Of a stretch of DNA of 64,000 bases, positions 40,124-49,383 are shown piece by piece (the stretch's first letter is position 1; each line of letters begins with the position of its first letter). The translations under genes were made by a program, and so were the position numbers. A model generated the notes under the pieces. The model was given only the letters and a program-made list of their open reading frames with translations. It had not been told where the DNA came from and searched no databases. Source of the DNA: Citricoccus alkalitolerans (lineage in GTDB: Bacteria > Actinomycetota > Actinomycetes > Actinomycetales > Micrococcaceae); assembly GCF_039528175.1 (NCBI RefSeq), contig NZ_BAAALH010000001.1, positions 186,001-250,000 on the forward strand, in the 5' to 3' direction.

Positions 40124-41746
40124 ATGTCACAGGCCACTGAACGCGTGATCGCACCACACCATCCCGCCGCCGACGCGGTGCCCCAGTCCTCTCGTCGCCA
40201 CTCGCTGCGCAATCCCTTCCGCGCCTTCCGCACCACTGTGGGGATGGCGCCCGCTGGCGGACACCGCATCGCCCCTCCCGGCGGCACAGTGGACGGGCTG
40301 GTCACGCTCCGGCTGCCCGGCACCGACTCTGCGGCCTACTGGCGGGAACGCTACCGGCGCAGCGTGCTCATGACCGACGTGGTCCTGGTCGTCCTGGCCG
40401 CGGCCCTGGGCGGTCATGCCTCCGCGCTCGCCTTCACGGACCCGGACCGGCCCGCCGCCGTGGTGGCCGGCGTCGTCACCCTGCTGTGGGTGGGCATGCT
40501 GCAACTGTTCCGGACGCGCTCGGCACGGAGCATGGCCGTGGGGGCGACCGAATACAAGCGGGTCGTCGATGCCACGGCAGCCACCGCCGGGCTCTTCGCG
40601 ATCCTGGCCCTGCTGGTGGGCGGGACCGGGGGCAGGTATTTCCTCCTCATCGCCTTCCCGGCCGGGCTGGCCGGACTGCTGGCGGGCCGATGGCTCTGGC
40701 GTGTGTGGCTGCACCGGCGGCGCATCCACGGCTGCGCGCTGTCCGACGTCGTGGTAGTCGGTCAACCGGCCGACGTGCAGTACGTGCTGCGCCAGATCGA
40801 GCGGAAGTCCGGTGCCGCCTACCGGGTGGTTGGGGTGGTCCTGGACGGGGAGGCAACGTCCGAGGACGAGGTGGAGACCTCCCTCGCCTCCCGTCACACC
40901 CCCAGTTTCCTCGGCACCCACCACGTCACTTCCGCCGTGGCACGCCTGCACGCCGACGCCGTGATCGTGGCCGGGACGCTGACCGGCGGGAACCGGGCCA
41001 TCCGCGATCTCGGGTGGTCCCTGGAGGAATCCCGGGCCGAACTGATCCTGGTGTCCTCGCTGACTAATGTGGCCGGCCCCCGGATCAGCGTCCGCCCCGT
41101 GGAGGGTCTGCCGCTGATGCATGTGGCGCAGCCCACCTTCGACGGCGGACGCCATCTGGTCAAGCGCACCATGGACATCGCCGTCTCCGCCGTGGCGGTG
41201 CTGTTGATGCTGCCCCTCTTCGGGGTCCTGGCGTTGATGATCCACCGGGATTCGCCCGGCGGGGTGTTCTTCGCCCAGACCCGCACCGGACGCCGCGGTG
41301 CACCGTTCCGGATGTACAAGTTCCGCACCATGCGGGCGGACGCCGAGCAGCAGAAGGCCGCGCTCGTGCTCGCCAACGAGGGCGCGGGACCGCTGTTCAA
41401 GCTGAAGGACGACCCGAGGGTCACTCGCATCGGCACCTGGCTCCGGCACCATTCGCTGGACGAGCTGCCGCAGTTCTGGAATGTGCTCAAGGGGGACATG
41501 TCCCTCGTCGGCCCCCGGCCCCCGTTGCCGGACGAGGTGGCGGCGTATGCCGGCCACGAGGGTCGCCGGCTGTTCATCAAGCCCGGACTCACCGGTCTGT
41601 GGCAGATCAACGGCCGCTCCAACCTGGGGTGGGACGAAAGCGTCCGCCTCGATCTCTACTACGTCGAGAACTGGTCCGTCACGGGCGATCTTCAGATCAT
41701 GTGGCGCACCTTCAAGGTCATGATCCAACCCGAAGGAGCGTACTGA
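40124..41746 (+). CDS. polyprenyl glycosylphosphotransferase (priming sugar transferase, WbaP-like)
   Basis: 540 residues; transfers a sugar 1-phosphate to undecaprenyl phosphate to start repeat-unit synthesis. About four N-terminal helices (85-200), a CoA-binding/Rossmann-like domain (about 205-335, LSDVVVVGQPADVQYVLRQI) and a C-terminal bacterial sugar transferase domain from about 345: a membrane hairpin, then FRMYKFRTMRADAE, HSLDELPQFWNVLKGDMSLV and GPRPPLPDE. The ATG at 40124 has a weak GGGA upstream. The first gene of the operon; its stop overlaps the next start by one base. Confidence 0.92.
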   Translation: MSQATERVIAPHHPAADAVPQSSRRHSLRNPFRAFRTTVGMAPAGGHRIAPPGGTVDGLVTLRLPGTDSAAYWRERYRRSVLMTDVVLVVLAAALGGHASALAFTDPDRPAAVVAGVVTLLWVGMLQLFRTRSARSMAVGATEYKRVVDATAATAGLFAILALLVGGTGGRYFLLIAFPAGLAGLLAGRWLWRVWLHRRRIHGCALSDVVVVGQPADVQYVLRQIERKSGAAYRVVGVVLDGEATSEDEVETSLASRHTPSFLGTHHVTSAVARLHADAVIVAGTLTGGNRAIRDLGWSLEESRAELILVSSLTNVAGPRISVRPVEGLPLMHVAQPTFDGGRHLVKRTMDIAVSAVAVLLMLPLFGVLALMIHRDSPGGVFFAQTRTGRRGAPFRMYKFRTMRADAEQQKAALVLANEGAGPLFKLKDDPRVTRIGTWLRHHSLDELPQFWNVLKGDMSLVGPRPPLPDEVAAYAGHEGRRLFIKPGLTGLWQINGRSNLGWDESVRLDLYYVENWSVTGDLQIMWRTFKVMIQPEGAY

Positions 41747-42864
41747 TGAGTATCGCCGCCGATTCCACCGTCAACCCCGCCCTCCGCGTCGCCGTCATCG
41801 GCGCCGGCTACTGGGGCCCCAACCTGGCCCGGAACTTCGCCATGAGCTCCGACTGGGAGCTGGTCGCCATCTGTGACATGGACCGCGAACGGGCCGAGGA
41901 GCTGGCCCGGAAGACCGGCGAGCCGGCTGTGGTCACCTCCGTGGACGAGCTGCTCGCCGAGCACGCGGTGGATGCCGTGGCCATCGCGACGCCGGCCCGC
42001 ACCCACCACACGATCGCCATGCAGGCGATCGCCGCCGGCAAGCACGTGGTGGTGGAGAAGCCCCTGGCGGACACCACCGAGCGCGGCCGCGAGATGGTGG
42101 AGGCCGCCCGCGCCACCGGAACCGTCCTGATGGCCGACCACACCTACTGCTACACCCCGGCCGTGCTCAAGATCCGGGAGCTCATAGCCTCCGGCGAGCT
42201 GGGCGAGATCCTCTACGTGGACTCGGTCCGCATCAACCTTGGCCTGGTCCAGCCGGACGTGGACGTCTTCTGGGACCTGGCCCCGCACGACCTGTCCATC
42301 CTGGACTTCATCCTTCCGGGAGGCCTGGAACCGGTGGCCGTCTCGGCCCAGGGGGCCGACCCATTGCGCTCCGGGAAGTCCTGTGTGGGATACCTCGCCC
42401 TGCCGCTGACCAACGGCGCCCTGGCCCACGTCCACGTCAACTGGCTGTCCCCGACCAAGATCCGGCAGATGGTGGTCGGCGGCAGCAAGAAGACCCTCGT
42501 CTGGGACGATCTCAATCCGCAGCAGCGACTGAGCATCTTCGACCGTGGCGTGGACCTGGGGCGCCAGGAGCAGGTCTTCGGGGACGCCGCCTCCCGCAAG
42601 GGCGCAGCCATCTCCTACCGCCTGGGGGACACCTGGTCACCGGCGCTGTCCGAGTTCGAGCCCCTGGGTCTGATGGTCACCTCCTTCGCCGAGGCCATCC
42701 GCAAGGAACAGCCGGCGCCCACCGACGGCAGTTCCGCGCTGCGGGTTCTCGCCGTGCTGGAGGCCGCCAGCGCCTCCCTGGCCGCCGGTGGAGCGAAGGC
42801 CCTGCTGGGCGGGGGCAACTCCTCTGATGCCGCCAAGTACACAACGATGGAGCCTGCACTGTGA
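41746..42864 (+). CDS. Gfo/Idh/MocA family sugar oxidoreductase
   Basis: 372 residues. N-terminal NAD(P) fold (VAVIGAGYWGPNLARNF, residues about 14-30), the catalytic-region motif HVVVEKPLAD and a C-terminal alpha/beta domain with FWDLAPHDLSILDF. Together with the DegT and acyltransferase genes downstream it fits a WlbA/WbpB-type UDP-sugar 3-dehydrogenase, the first step toward a 3-amino or 2,3-diamino sugar; this is inference from the cluster. ATG at 41746, chosen over an open extension because it overlaps the upstream stop (TGATG). Confidence 0.88.
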   Translation: MSIAADSTVNPALRVAVIGAGYWGPNLARNFAMSSDWELVAICDMDRERAEELARKTGEPAVVTSVDELLAEHAVDAVAIATPARTHHTIAMQAIAAGKHVVVEKPLADTTERGREMVEAARATGTVLMADHTYCYTPAVLKIRELIASGELGEILYVDSVRINLGLVQPDVDVFWDLAPHDLSILDFILPGGLEPVAVSAQGADPLRSGKSCVGYLALPLTNGALAHVHVNWLSPTKIRQMVVGGSKKTLVWDDLNPQQRLSIFDRGVDLGRQEQVFGDAASRKGAAISYRLGDTWSPALSEFEPLGLMVTSFAEAIRKEQPAPTDGSSALRVLAVLEAASASLAAGGAKALLGGGNSSDAAKYTTMEPAL

Positions 42865-43913
42865 AAACTGTCCAATCCACTGACAGGAGCATCCTTGACG
42901 GTGCCCGGATTGTCGTCACTGGCGGAGCTGGCTTCATCGGAAGCCATCTCGTGGATGCGCTCCTGAGAGACCGGACCCCGGCCGCCGTCACGGTGGTTGA
43001 CAATCTTGCCAATGGGTCAGAGAACAACGTGCAGCACTGGCATGGCGATGAAAGATTCGCGCTGAAGGTTGCCGATGTCCGGGACAGAGAGGCGATGGAC
43101 GCCGTCTGCACTCATGCCGACATCGTTTTCCACCTCGCCTGCCTGGGCGTTCGGCACAGTCTTCATTCCCCTGAGGAAAACCATGCAGTCAATGCTGAGG
43201 GTTCCCTGACCGTAGGCTTGGCTGCCCGTGACGCCGGGGTTCGGCTACTCGTTCACGTCAGCAGCAGTGAGGTTTTCGGCACAGCACAGTACGCGCCCAT
43301 GGATGAACGCCATCCGACCTGGCCGGAAACGGTGTATGGGGCAGGGAAGCTTGCAGGTGAGGCGTACTCGCGGGCCATGTATCGAACGTACGGCGTGCCG
43401 ACTATTGTGGCCCGCCCCTTCAACACCTATGGACCACGGAGCCACCACGAGGGTGACAGTGGCGAGATCATCCCACGCACGATCGTCCGTCTCCTGGGAG
43501 GAACAGCTCCGGTGTTGTTCGGCAACGGGGAGCAGACCCGAGATTTCATGCATGTACTCGATACAGCTGCTGGCCTGATGGCCTTGGCAGAGTGCGAAAA
43601 GGCTGTGGGCGAGACCGTGAATCTTGGCACGGGGCGGGAGGTCAGTATGAGATCCCTGTGCGACCTCATCTCTGAGGCCGTGGGGCGCTCCGATCTCGTG
43701 CCAGAGGTGCTGCCGGATCGCCCTGGTGATGTTCGGCGGCTCATCGTGGACAACCGACGAATGACCGAGTTGACCGGGTGGAGCCCCACCCAGGACTTCT
43801 CGGCCGGCATCAGCGATCTGGTCGAGTGGTTTCGCACCTGCGGCAAAAGTCCGGACGAACTGCTGGACCAGGTCTCAGCAACGAACTGGTCTGAGGAGTC
43901 GGTGCCGACGTGA
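42861..43913 (+). CDS. NAD-dependent nucleotide-sugar epimerase/dehydratase
   Basis: 350 residues, extended SDR: IVVTGGAGFIGSHLVDALL at residues 17-35, VSSSEVFG serine and the YGAGK Tyr/Lys pair, then the RPFNTYGPRS substrate loop. Likely a UDP-sugar 4-epimerase, decarboxylase or dehydratase; UDP-glucuronate-type enzymes are close relatives. The GTG start overlaps the upstream stop by 4 bases and its stop overlaps the next start, so it is integrated in the operon. Codon choice is visibly different from the flanking genes (more A/T in third positions), suggesting recent acquisition. Confidence 0.88.
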   Translation: MKTVQSTDRSILDGARIVVTGGAGFIGSHLVDALLRDRTPAAVTVVDNLANGSENNVQHWHGDERFALKVADVRDREAMDAVCTHADIVFHLACLGVRHSLHSPEENHAVNAEGSLTVGLAARDAGVRLLVHVSSSEVFGTAQYAPMDERHPTWPETVYGAGKLAGEAYSRAMYRTYGVPTIVARPFNTYGPRSHHEGDSGEIIPRTIVRLLGGTAPVLFGNGEQTRDFMHVLDTAAGLMALAECEKAVGETVNLGTGREVSMRSLCDLISEAVGRSDLVPEVLPDRPGDVRRLIVDNRRMTELTGWSPTQDFSAGISDLVEWFRTCGKSPDELLDQVSATNWSEESVPT

Positions 43914-45094
43914 GCAATCGGATTGATGTAATGAAGCCCTGGCTGGGCCCGGAGGAGACCGAAGCAGTCTCCCGGGTCATCGCCTCGGGCTGGGTCGCCC
44001 AGGGGCCCCGGACCGTCGAGTTCGAACGGGCCTTCAGCACGGCCCACGGGGTGTCCCACGGCGTGGCCACCTCCTCCTGCACCACCGCCCTGCACCTGGC
44101 CCTGCTCGTGGCGGGAGTGCAGCCCGGTGACGATGTCATTATCCCCTCGTTCTCCTTCATCGCCACGGCGAACGTGGTGACCTACGTGGGGGCCAGGCCG
44201 GTGTTCGCGGACGTGGACCTGGTGACCGGCAACGTGACCGCCGAGACCCTTGACGCCGTGCTGACACCCCGGACCACGGCCGTGATCGCCGTGGACCAGG
44301 GCGGCGTCCCGGTGGACCTGGACCCGATCCGGACCTTGTGCGACCGGCATTCCCTGGCCCTGGTCGAGGATGCCGCCTGCGGGGCGGGGTCCACGTACCG
44401 CGGTTACCCCGTCGGTGCAGGGGCAGATGTGACCGCCTGGTCCTTCCACCCTCGCAAGGTGCTCACCACCGGCGAAGGCGGCATGCTCACCACGGACAAC
44501 CCCGAGTGGGCCGCCCGCGCCCGGCGATTGCGGGAGCACTCCATGGACGTGTCCGCGGCTGAACGGCACACCTCCGTGCTGCCCGTCCAGGAGGGCTACC
44601 CCGAAGTGGGATTCAACTTCCGGATGACGGACCTGCAGGCGGCGATGGGCCTGGTCCAGCTGGGCAAGCTGCCGGAGATGGTCCGCCGCCGCCGTGCCCT
44701 GGCGGACGACTACCGGGCCGTGCTGTCCACCCTGGCCGGTCTGCGCTACGTCACGGACCCGGAGTACGGCACCTCCAACTTCCAGTCCTTCTGGATCGAG
44801 GTCCTGCCGGATTTCCCGCTAAACCGGGAGGAACTGCTCGAGTGGCTAGCGGCGGACGGGATCTCCGCCCGGCGGGGGATCATGGCGGCCCACCGCCAGG
44901 GCGCCTACGCCGGACACTCTGGCCTGGTCAGGCCCCTGCCCATGACCGAGAGGCTCACCGACAACACGATGATCCTGCCCGTGTTCCACTCCATGACCGA
45001 GGACGAGCATCGGAGGGTGACCGCGAGCCTCCGGGCTGCTGCGGAGTCACCGCGCAACACCCGCAACCACTCGACCATCAGGGGGAGCCGATAG
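43910..45094 (+). CDS. DegT/DnrJ/EryC1/StrS aminotransferase (1)
   Basis: 394 residues, PLP-dependent sugar aminotransferase. Visible features: SSCTTALHLALLVAGVQPGD, LVEDAACGAGSTYRG and the PLP lysine in SFHPRKVLTTGEGGM, then FNFRMTDLQAAMGLVQLGKL. It would aminate a keto-sugar such as the product of the upstream oxidoreductase. The GTG start overlaps the epimerase stop. The acyltransferase gene follows two bases after its stop. A second, divergent DegT gene lies 1.9 kb downstream, so the polymer may carry two amino groups or sugars. Confidence 0.92.
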   Translation: MSNRIDVMKPWLGPEETEAVSRVIASGWVAQGPRTVEFERAFSTAHGVSHGVATSSCTTALHLALLVAGVQPGDDVIIPSFSFIATANVVTYVGARPVFADVDLVTGNVTAETLDAVLTPRTTAVIAVDQGGVPVDLDPIRTLCDRHSLALVEDAACGAGSTYRGYPVGAGADVTAWSFHPRKVLTTGEGGMLTTDNPEWAARARRLREHSMDVSAAERHTSVLPVQEGYPEVGFNFRMTDLQAAMGLVQLGKLPEMVRRRRALADDYRAVLSTLAGLRYVTDPEYGTSNFQSFWIEVLPDFPLNREELLEWLAADGISARRGIMAAHRQGAYAGHSGLVRPLPMTERLTDNTMILPVFHSMTEDEHRRVTASLRAAAESPRNTRNHSTIRGSR

Positions 45095-45096
45095 CC

Positions 45097-45801
45097 ATGG
45101 CACGGATCCTCCTGGTGGCCGCCAGCGGCCTGGCGCGCGAGACGCTGGCCTCCATCCGGTCCTCGGGCCGAGACACGGTGGTGGGCTTCCTCGATGACGA
45201 TGAGGCACTGCACGGCACCGTGCTGGACGGTGTCCCGGTGCTCGGGGGCCTCCACGAGGCGCCCCGGCACCGGGAGAAGTTGCTCCTCTGCGCCGGCCAG
45301 GGCCGCAGCCGCGCCGCCATCGAGGCCCGGTTGGCCGGGCTGGGCGTGGAGGAGGCGCGCTATGCCATCCATGTACATCCTTCGGTGGTGATCGGCGGGG
45401 GCAGCCGGATCGGATCGGGGTCCATCCTCCTGGCCGGCTGCGTGTTGACCAGTGATGTCATCCTGGGCCGCCACGCGGTGCTGATGCCGCGCACCGTACT
45501 CACGCATGATGACGTCCTCGGGGACCACGTCACCTGTGCGGCCGGCACCACGCTGGCCGGCCGGGTGCACGTGGGCTCCCGGGCCTACCTCGGCATGCAG
45601 GTCTCCGTCCGGCAGGACGTCCGGGTGGGGCAGGACACCGTCATCGGGATGGGGGCTGTGGTGCTGCAGGACGTGCCGGACGCCCAGACCTGGGCGGGAA
45701 ACCCAGCCGGCCCGCTCCGCAGAACGGAACCGGCCGGCGTCGTGGGCCAGAGCCCCGGCACCCACGCCAGGCTTCGCACCGTGAAAGGAACCGCATCATG
45801 A
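45097..45801 (+). CDS. NeuD/PglD-type sugar O/N-acyltransferase
   Basis: 234 residues. An N-terminal nucleotide-sugar-binding domain (ILLVAASGLARETLASI, FLDDDEALHG) precedes a left-handed beta-helix of hexapeptide repeats (VVIGGGSRIGSGSILLAG, VLMPRTVLTHDDVLGDHV, TVIGMGAVVLQDV). In NeuD/PglD this architecture acetylates an amino sugar with acetyl-CoA; the expected histidine (LTHDD) is present. GGGGGAG lies ten bases before the ATG. The frame is open upstream through the DegT gene but that is overlap. Its stop overlaps the next gene (ATGA). Confidence 0.88.
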   Translation: MARILLVAASGLARETLASIRSSGRDTVVGFLDDDEALHGTVLDGVPVLGGLHEAPRHREKLLLCAGQGRSRAAIEARLAGLGVEEARYAIHVHPSVVIGGGSRIGSGSILLAGCVLTSDVILGRHAVLMPRTVLTHDDVLGDHVTCAAGTTLAGRVHVGSRAYLGMQVSVRQDVRVGQDTVIGMGAVVLQDVPDAQTWAGNPAGPLRRTEPAGVVGQSPGTHARLRTVKGTAS

Positions 45802-46994
45802 GGGTTCTGATCTGCCCCCACCAGCTTGGCATGGGGGGAAGCCAGCTGAGCGCGATCGAGATGGCCTCGGCCATGCGGCACTACGGTCACCAGCCGATGG
45901 TCTATTCCGCCCCCGGCATCCTCACGGAGCTCCTGCGGGACACCGGCCTCGAATGGGCCGAGGCCCCCGCCCCGGACGCTCCCGGACTGGGATGGTCCCG
46001 CCGGCTGGAGGAGACCGTCCGGCAGCACCGTATCGACCTGATCCACGCCTATGAGTGGCGGCCCTGCCTGCGGGCGGCCTTCGGCGCCGGACGGCAAGTC
46101 CCCCTGCTGATGTCCGTGATGTCCATGGACGTGCCGCGGTTCCTGCCCACGCACGTGCCCCTCGTCGTCGGGACGCCGGAACTCCAGCAGCGGATGCTGA
46201 ACCAGGGCCGCCGGGCCCACCTGCTGGAACCGCCCGTGGACATGGACCGGTACCGGACCACGGACATCGCTGCAGCCCGCGCCCGGTTCGGTATCCCGGA
46301 CGGCGCCCTGGTGATCTCGATCGTCTCGATGCTCACCACGGCCCTCGAGAAGCTCCAAGGCGTGCTGGAGGCTATCCGTGTGGTGGACCGGATGGCGGCA
46401 ACCCGGCCCGTCCGGCTGCTGATCGCGGGTGACGGGGAAGGGCTGCAGGCCGTCCAGAGACGGGCAACCGCCGTCAACGCCCACCACGGCTGGACCGTGG
46501 TGCAGCCGGTGGGCTTCCAGCTGGACGCCGCCCCGGCCTATGAGGCAGCGGACATCGTGCTGGGCATGGGGTCCTCCGCCATCAAGGGACTGGCCCACGC
46601 CAAGCCGCTCGTGGTCCATGGCGAGGCCGGTTTCTGGCGGACCCTGGACGAGACCACCGCGGCAGGCTTTCTGCACAGCGGCTGGTACGGCCGGGGCGGG
46701 GCCGGCATCCGCGACCTGGCGGGGGCACTGGAGTCCCTGGCGGAGTCGTCCACGTTGCGCCGGCAGCTGGGCGCCTTCGGTCGGGACCTCGTGGCCACCC
46801 GCTATGACCTGGACCGATCTGCCGACCACCTGGCCGCCCTCTACGTGGACACGGCCCTGGGCCGGGCGCCCCGAGCGGCCGTGGCCCGGTCCCTCGCACG
46901 TTCCGCCGCCACCAGCGCGCGGTACTTCACCTCCATGCGCTTCGGGTCCGTGGTGGACCGAGAACAGTGGGCCCGGGAAGGAGCCATCGCATGA
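45798..46994 (+). CDS. glycosyltransferase family 4-like protein (1)
   Basis: 398 residues, GT-B fold. The N-terminal donor-independent domain starts CPHQLGMGGSQLSAIEMASA; SVMSMDVPRFLPTHVPLVVG leads to the hinge; the C-terminal domain contains LLIAGDGEGLQAVQRR and a DIVLGMGSSAIKGLAHAKPL segment where GT4 enzymes bind the nucleotide sugar. Donor and acceptor are unknown. It is clearly paralogous to the glycosyltransferase two genes downstream. ATGA overlaps at both ends. Confidence 0.85.
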   Translation: MRVLICPHQLGMGGSQLSAIEMASAMRHYGHQPMVYSAPGILTELLRDTGLEWAEAPAPDAPGLGWSRRLEETVRQHRIDLIHAYEWRPCLRAAFGAGRQVPLLMSVMSMDVPRFLPTHVPLVVGTPELQQRMLNQGRRAHLLEPPVDMDRYRTTDIAAARARFGIPDGALVISIVSMLTTALEKLQGVLEAIRVVDRMAATRPVRLLIAGDGEGLQAVQRRATAVNAHHGWTVVQPVGFQLDAAPAYEAADIVLGMGSSAIKGLAHAKPLVVHGEAGFWRTLDETTAAGFLHSGWYGRGGAGIRDLAGALESLAESSTLRRQLGAFGRDLVATRYDLDRSADHLAALYVDTALGRAPRAAVARSLARSAATSARYFTSMRFGSVVDREQWAREGAIA

Positions 46995-48217
46995 CCATCT
47001 TCACACCGCCGACGGCGGCCACCCAGCAGACCTCCCAGGCTGCCCAGGTCACCCGAATGGAGGCCGATGCACCGGACTCGGTTCCCTTCGTGGACCTCGG
47101 CGCCCAGCAGCGTGAGATCGATGCCGAGGTCCAGGCCGGTCTGCGCCGCGTCTTCGACACGACCGCCTTCATCGGCGGGCCGGACGTTCAGGCCTTCGAA
47201 GCCGAATACGCCGCCTACATCGAGGTCTCCGACTGCGTGGGCGTCGGCAACGGCACGGACGCCCTCGAGCTGGCGCTGCGGGCCGCCGGGGTGCAGCCCG
47301 GAGGAGAGGTCATCCTCCCGGCGAACACCTTCATCGCCACCGCGGAGGCCGTCAGTCGGATCGGCGCCGTGCCCGTGCTGGTGGACGTGGACCCCCAGTA
47401 CCTTCTGATCGACCCCGAGGCGGCGCTCGCCGCCATGACGGCTCACACCCAGGCCGTCATGCCGGTCCACCTCTACGGCCAGACGGCGTTCGTCGAACGG
47501 ATCCGTCCGCAGGCCGAGCGGGCCGGCGTCGCGGTCATCGAGGACGCGGCCCAATCCCAGGGGGCGTTCCGGCACGGTCGGATGGCCGGCAGTCTGGGTC
47601 TAGCGGCCGGCACCAGCTTCTACCCGGGAAAGAACCTCGGTGCCGCGGGGGATGCCGGCGCCGTGATGACCAACGACCCCGAGCTCGCGGCCCGCGTGCG
47701 GGTGCTGGGCGAGCACGGCAGCCCATCAAAGTACCGGCACAGCACGGTCGGCATGAACTCGCGGCTGGACACGGTCCAGGCCGTGGTGCTGCGGGCCAAG
47801 CTGGCCCGGCTGGATCGGTGGAACGAGGGCCGCCGGACCGCTGCGGCCCGGTACGCGGAACTGCTGCGGCCCCTGGCGGAGGCCGGCGACGTGTGGTTGC
47901 CCACCGCAGCCCAGGGCAACCACCACGTGTGGCACCTCTACACCGTTCAGCTCGAGAACCGAGACGCCGTGCTGGAGGCCTTGCGCGCCGCGGGGATCGG
48001 GGCCGGGGTGCACTACCCCGTTCCCGTACACCTCACCGGTGCCTACGAGCACCTGGGCCTGGCCCAGGGTGCCTTTCCCGTCACGGAGGCCGCGGCGGAT
48101 CGGCTGCTCTCCTTGCCGATCTTCCCCCACATCACGGCGGAGCAGCAGGAACGGGTCGTGACGACCCTGGACGGGGCCATCGGCCGAAGCCGATTGATAT
48201 CCGTGGCGACGCCGTGA
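46991..48217 (+). CDS. DegT/DnrJ/EryC1/StrS aminotransferase (2)
   Basis: 408 residues, PLP enzyme of the same fold as the upstream DegT protein but of the WlbC/WbpE-like branch: VPFVDLGAQQREIDAEVQAG, GNGTDALELALRAAGV, the PLP lysine in SFYPGKNLGAAGDAGA and NSRLDTVQAVVLRAKL. WbpE-type enzymes make the 3-amino group of UDP-diacetamido-uronic acids, which fits the Gfo/Idh and acyltransferase genes here. ATG at 46991 overlaps the preceding stop; the GTG of the next gene overlaps its stop. Confidence 0.92.
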   Translation: MTIFTPPTAATQQTSQAAQVTRMEADAPDSVPFVDLGAQQREIDAEVQAGLRRVFDTTAFIGGPDVQAFEAEYAAYIEVSDCVGVGNGTDALELALRAAGVQPGGEVILPANTFIATAEAVSRIGAVPVLVDVDPQYLLIDPEAALAAMTAHTQAVMPVHLYGQTAFVERIRPQAERAGVAVIEDAAQSQGAFRHGRMAGSLGLAAGTSFYPGKNLGAAGDAGAVMTNDPELAARVRVLGEHGSPSKYRHSTVGMNSRLDTVQAVVLRAKLARLDRWNEGRRTAAARYAELLRPLAEAGDVWLPTAAQGNHHVWHLYTVQLENRDAVLEALRAAGIGAGVHYPVPVHLTGAYEHLGLAQGAFPVTEAAADRLLSLPIFPHITAEQQERVVTTLDGAIGRSRLISVATP

Positions 48218-49383
48218 GGATCATCGTCTGCCCGCATGACATGGGCATGGGGGGCAGTCAGCTCAATGCCCTTGACCTGGCGGCTGCGGTCCGGGATCGC
48301 GGCCATCACGTCATGCTGTACGCGGCACCCGGGCCCCTGATGGACCGGGCACACGTCCTGGGCCTGGACCTGACCCTGTCCAACACCGGTTTGCGCCTTT
48401 CGACAGGCTGGGCGGCCGGGCTGGTGCGGCTGGCGCGTTCGTGGCGGGCAGACGTGGTGCACACCTATGAGTGGGCTCCGTCCATCGGGGCATCCTTTGG
48501 GGCCCACGGCCTCTTCGGCGTCCCGCAGGTCATGACGGTGCTGTCCATGGAGGTTCCGCGGTTCCTGCCGCGGCACCTGGACCTGGTCGTCGGGACGCGG
48601 CAACTGTGGTCTGCCGCCGATGAGCACCCCCACCGGCACCTGATGGAACCGCCCATCGACACCGTCGCCAATACACCCTCGGACCCGTGGCCCGCCCGGC
48701 AGGTCTTCGGGATCTCTCCGGAGGATCTGGTGATCTCCCTGGTCGGGCGGATGACCACCGACCTGGACAAGTCCGGTGGCGTCATCGCGGCCATCGCCGC
48801 CGTGGATCGCCTGGCGGCACGGGAGCCCGCTGTCCTGCTGGTCGCCGGTGACGGGCCGGAGCTGCCACGCATCCGGGCAGTGGCCAACCAGGTCAACACC
48901 CGGCACGGTCGCCGCGTGGTCCTGACCCCGGGCAGCCTCCCGGACCCGACCCCGGCCTATGCCGCGGCGGACATCGTGCTCGGCATGGGCAGCTCAGTCC
49001 TGCGCGGCATGGCCTTCGCGAAGCCGGCCATCGTGCTCGGGGCCGACGGCTACTGCGAGCCGGTCACAGCCCAGACACTGGGCGCCTTCGACTGGCAGGG
49101 CTTCTACGGCATCGGCGATGGAGGGGAGTACCCACTGTTGGCTCCCCTGACCGAGCTCGCCCGTGATGCCGCCGAGCGACGCCGCCGCGGCGAGTGGTCC
49201 CGCTCTGTGGTGGACGACCATTACAGCCTGCGCCGGTCCGCACTGCTCCTCGACAACATCTACGGCAACGCCCGGGAACGCCGCAGCGGTGTGGCCGGCC
49301 GGACGGCCTCGCTGGCCCGCTCGGCCGCCGGGCTCGGATCCTTCCTGGCCGGTCGGATCCTGGACGGGAGCGCCGCGGCATGA
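48214..49383 (+). CDS. glycosyltransferase family 4-like protein (2)
   Basis: 389 residues from the GTG at 48214 (GTGA overlap). GT-B fold, paralogous to the product of 45798: IIVCPHDMGMGGSQLNALDL and TVLSMEVPRFLPRHLDLVVG match it closely, as do LLVAGDGPELPRIR and ADIVLGMGSSVLRGMAFAKP. Each copy follows, directly or one gene apart, a DegT aminotransferase, suggesting a duplicated aminotransferase-glycosyltransferase module. Specificity unknown. The Wzx gene starts in its stop codon (ATGA). Confidence 0.85.
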   Translation: MRIIVCPHDMGMGGSQLNALDLAAAVRDRGHHVMLYAAPGPLMDRAHVLGLDLTLSNTGLRLSTGWAAGLVRLARSWRADVVHTYEWAPSIGASFGAHGLFGVPQVMTVLSMEVPRFLPRHLDLVVGTRQLWSAADEHPHRHLMEPPIDTVANTPSDPWPARQVFGISPEDLVISLVGRMTTDLDKSGGVIAAIAAVDRLAAREPAVLLVAGDGPELPRIRAVANQVNTRHGRRVVLTPGSLPDPTPAYAAADIVLGMGSSVLRGMAFAKPAIVLGADGYCEPVTAQTLGAFDWQGFYGIGDGGEYPLLAPLTELARDAAERRRRGEWSRSVVDDHYSLRRSALLLDNIYGNARERRSGVAGRTASLARSAAGLGSFLAGRILDGSAAA

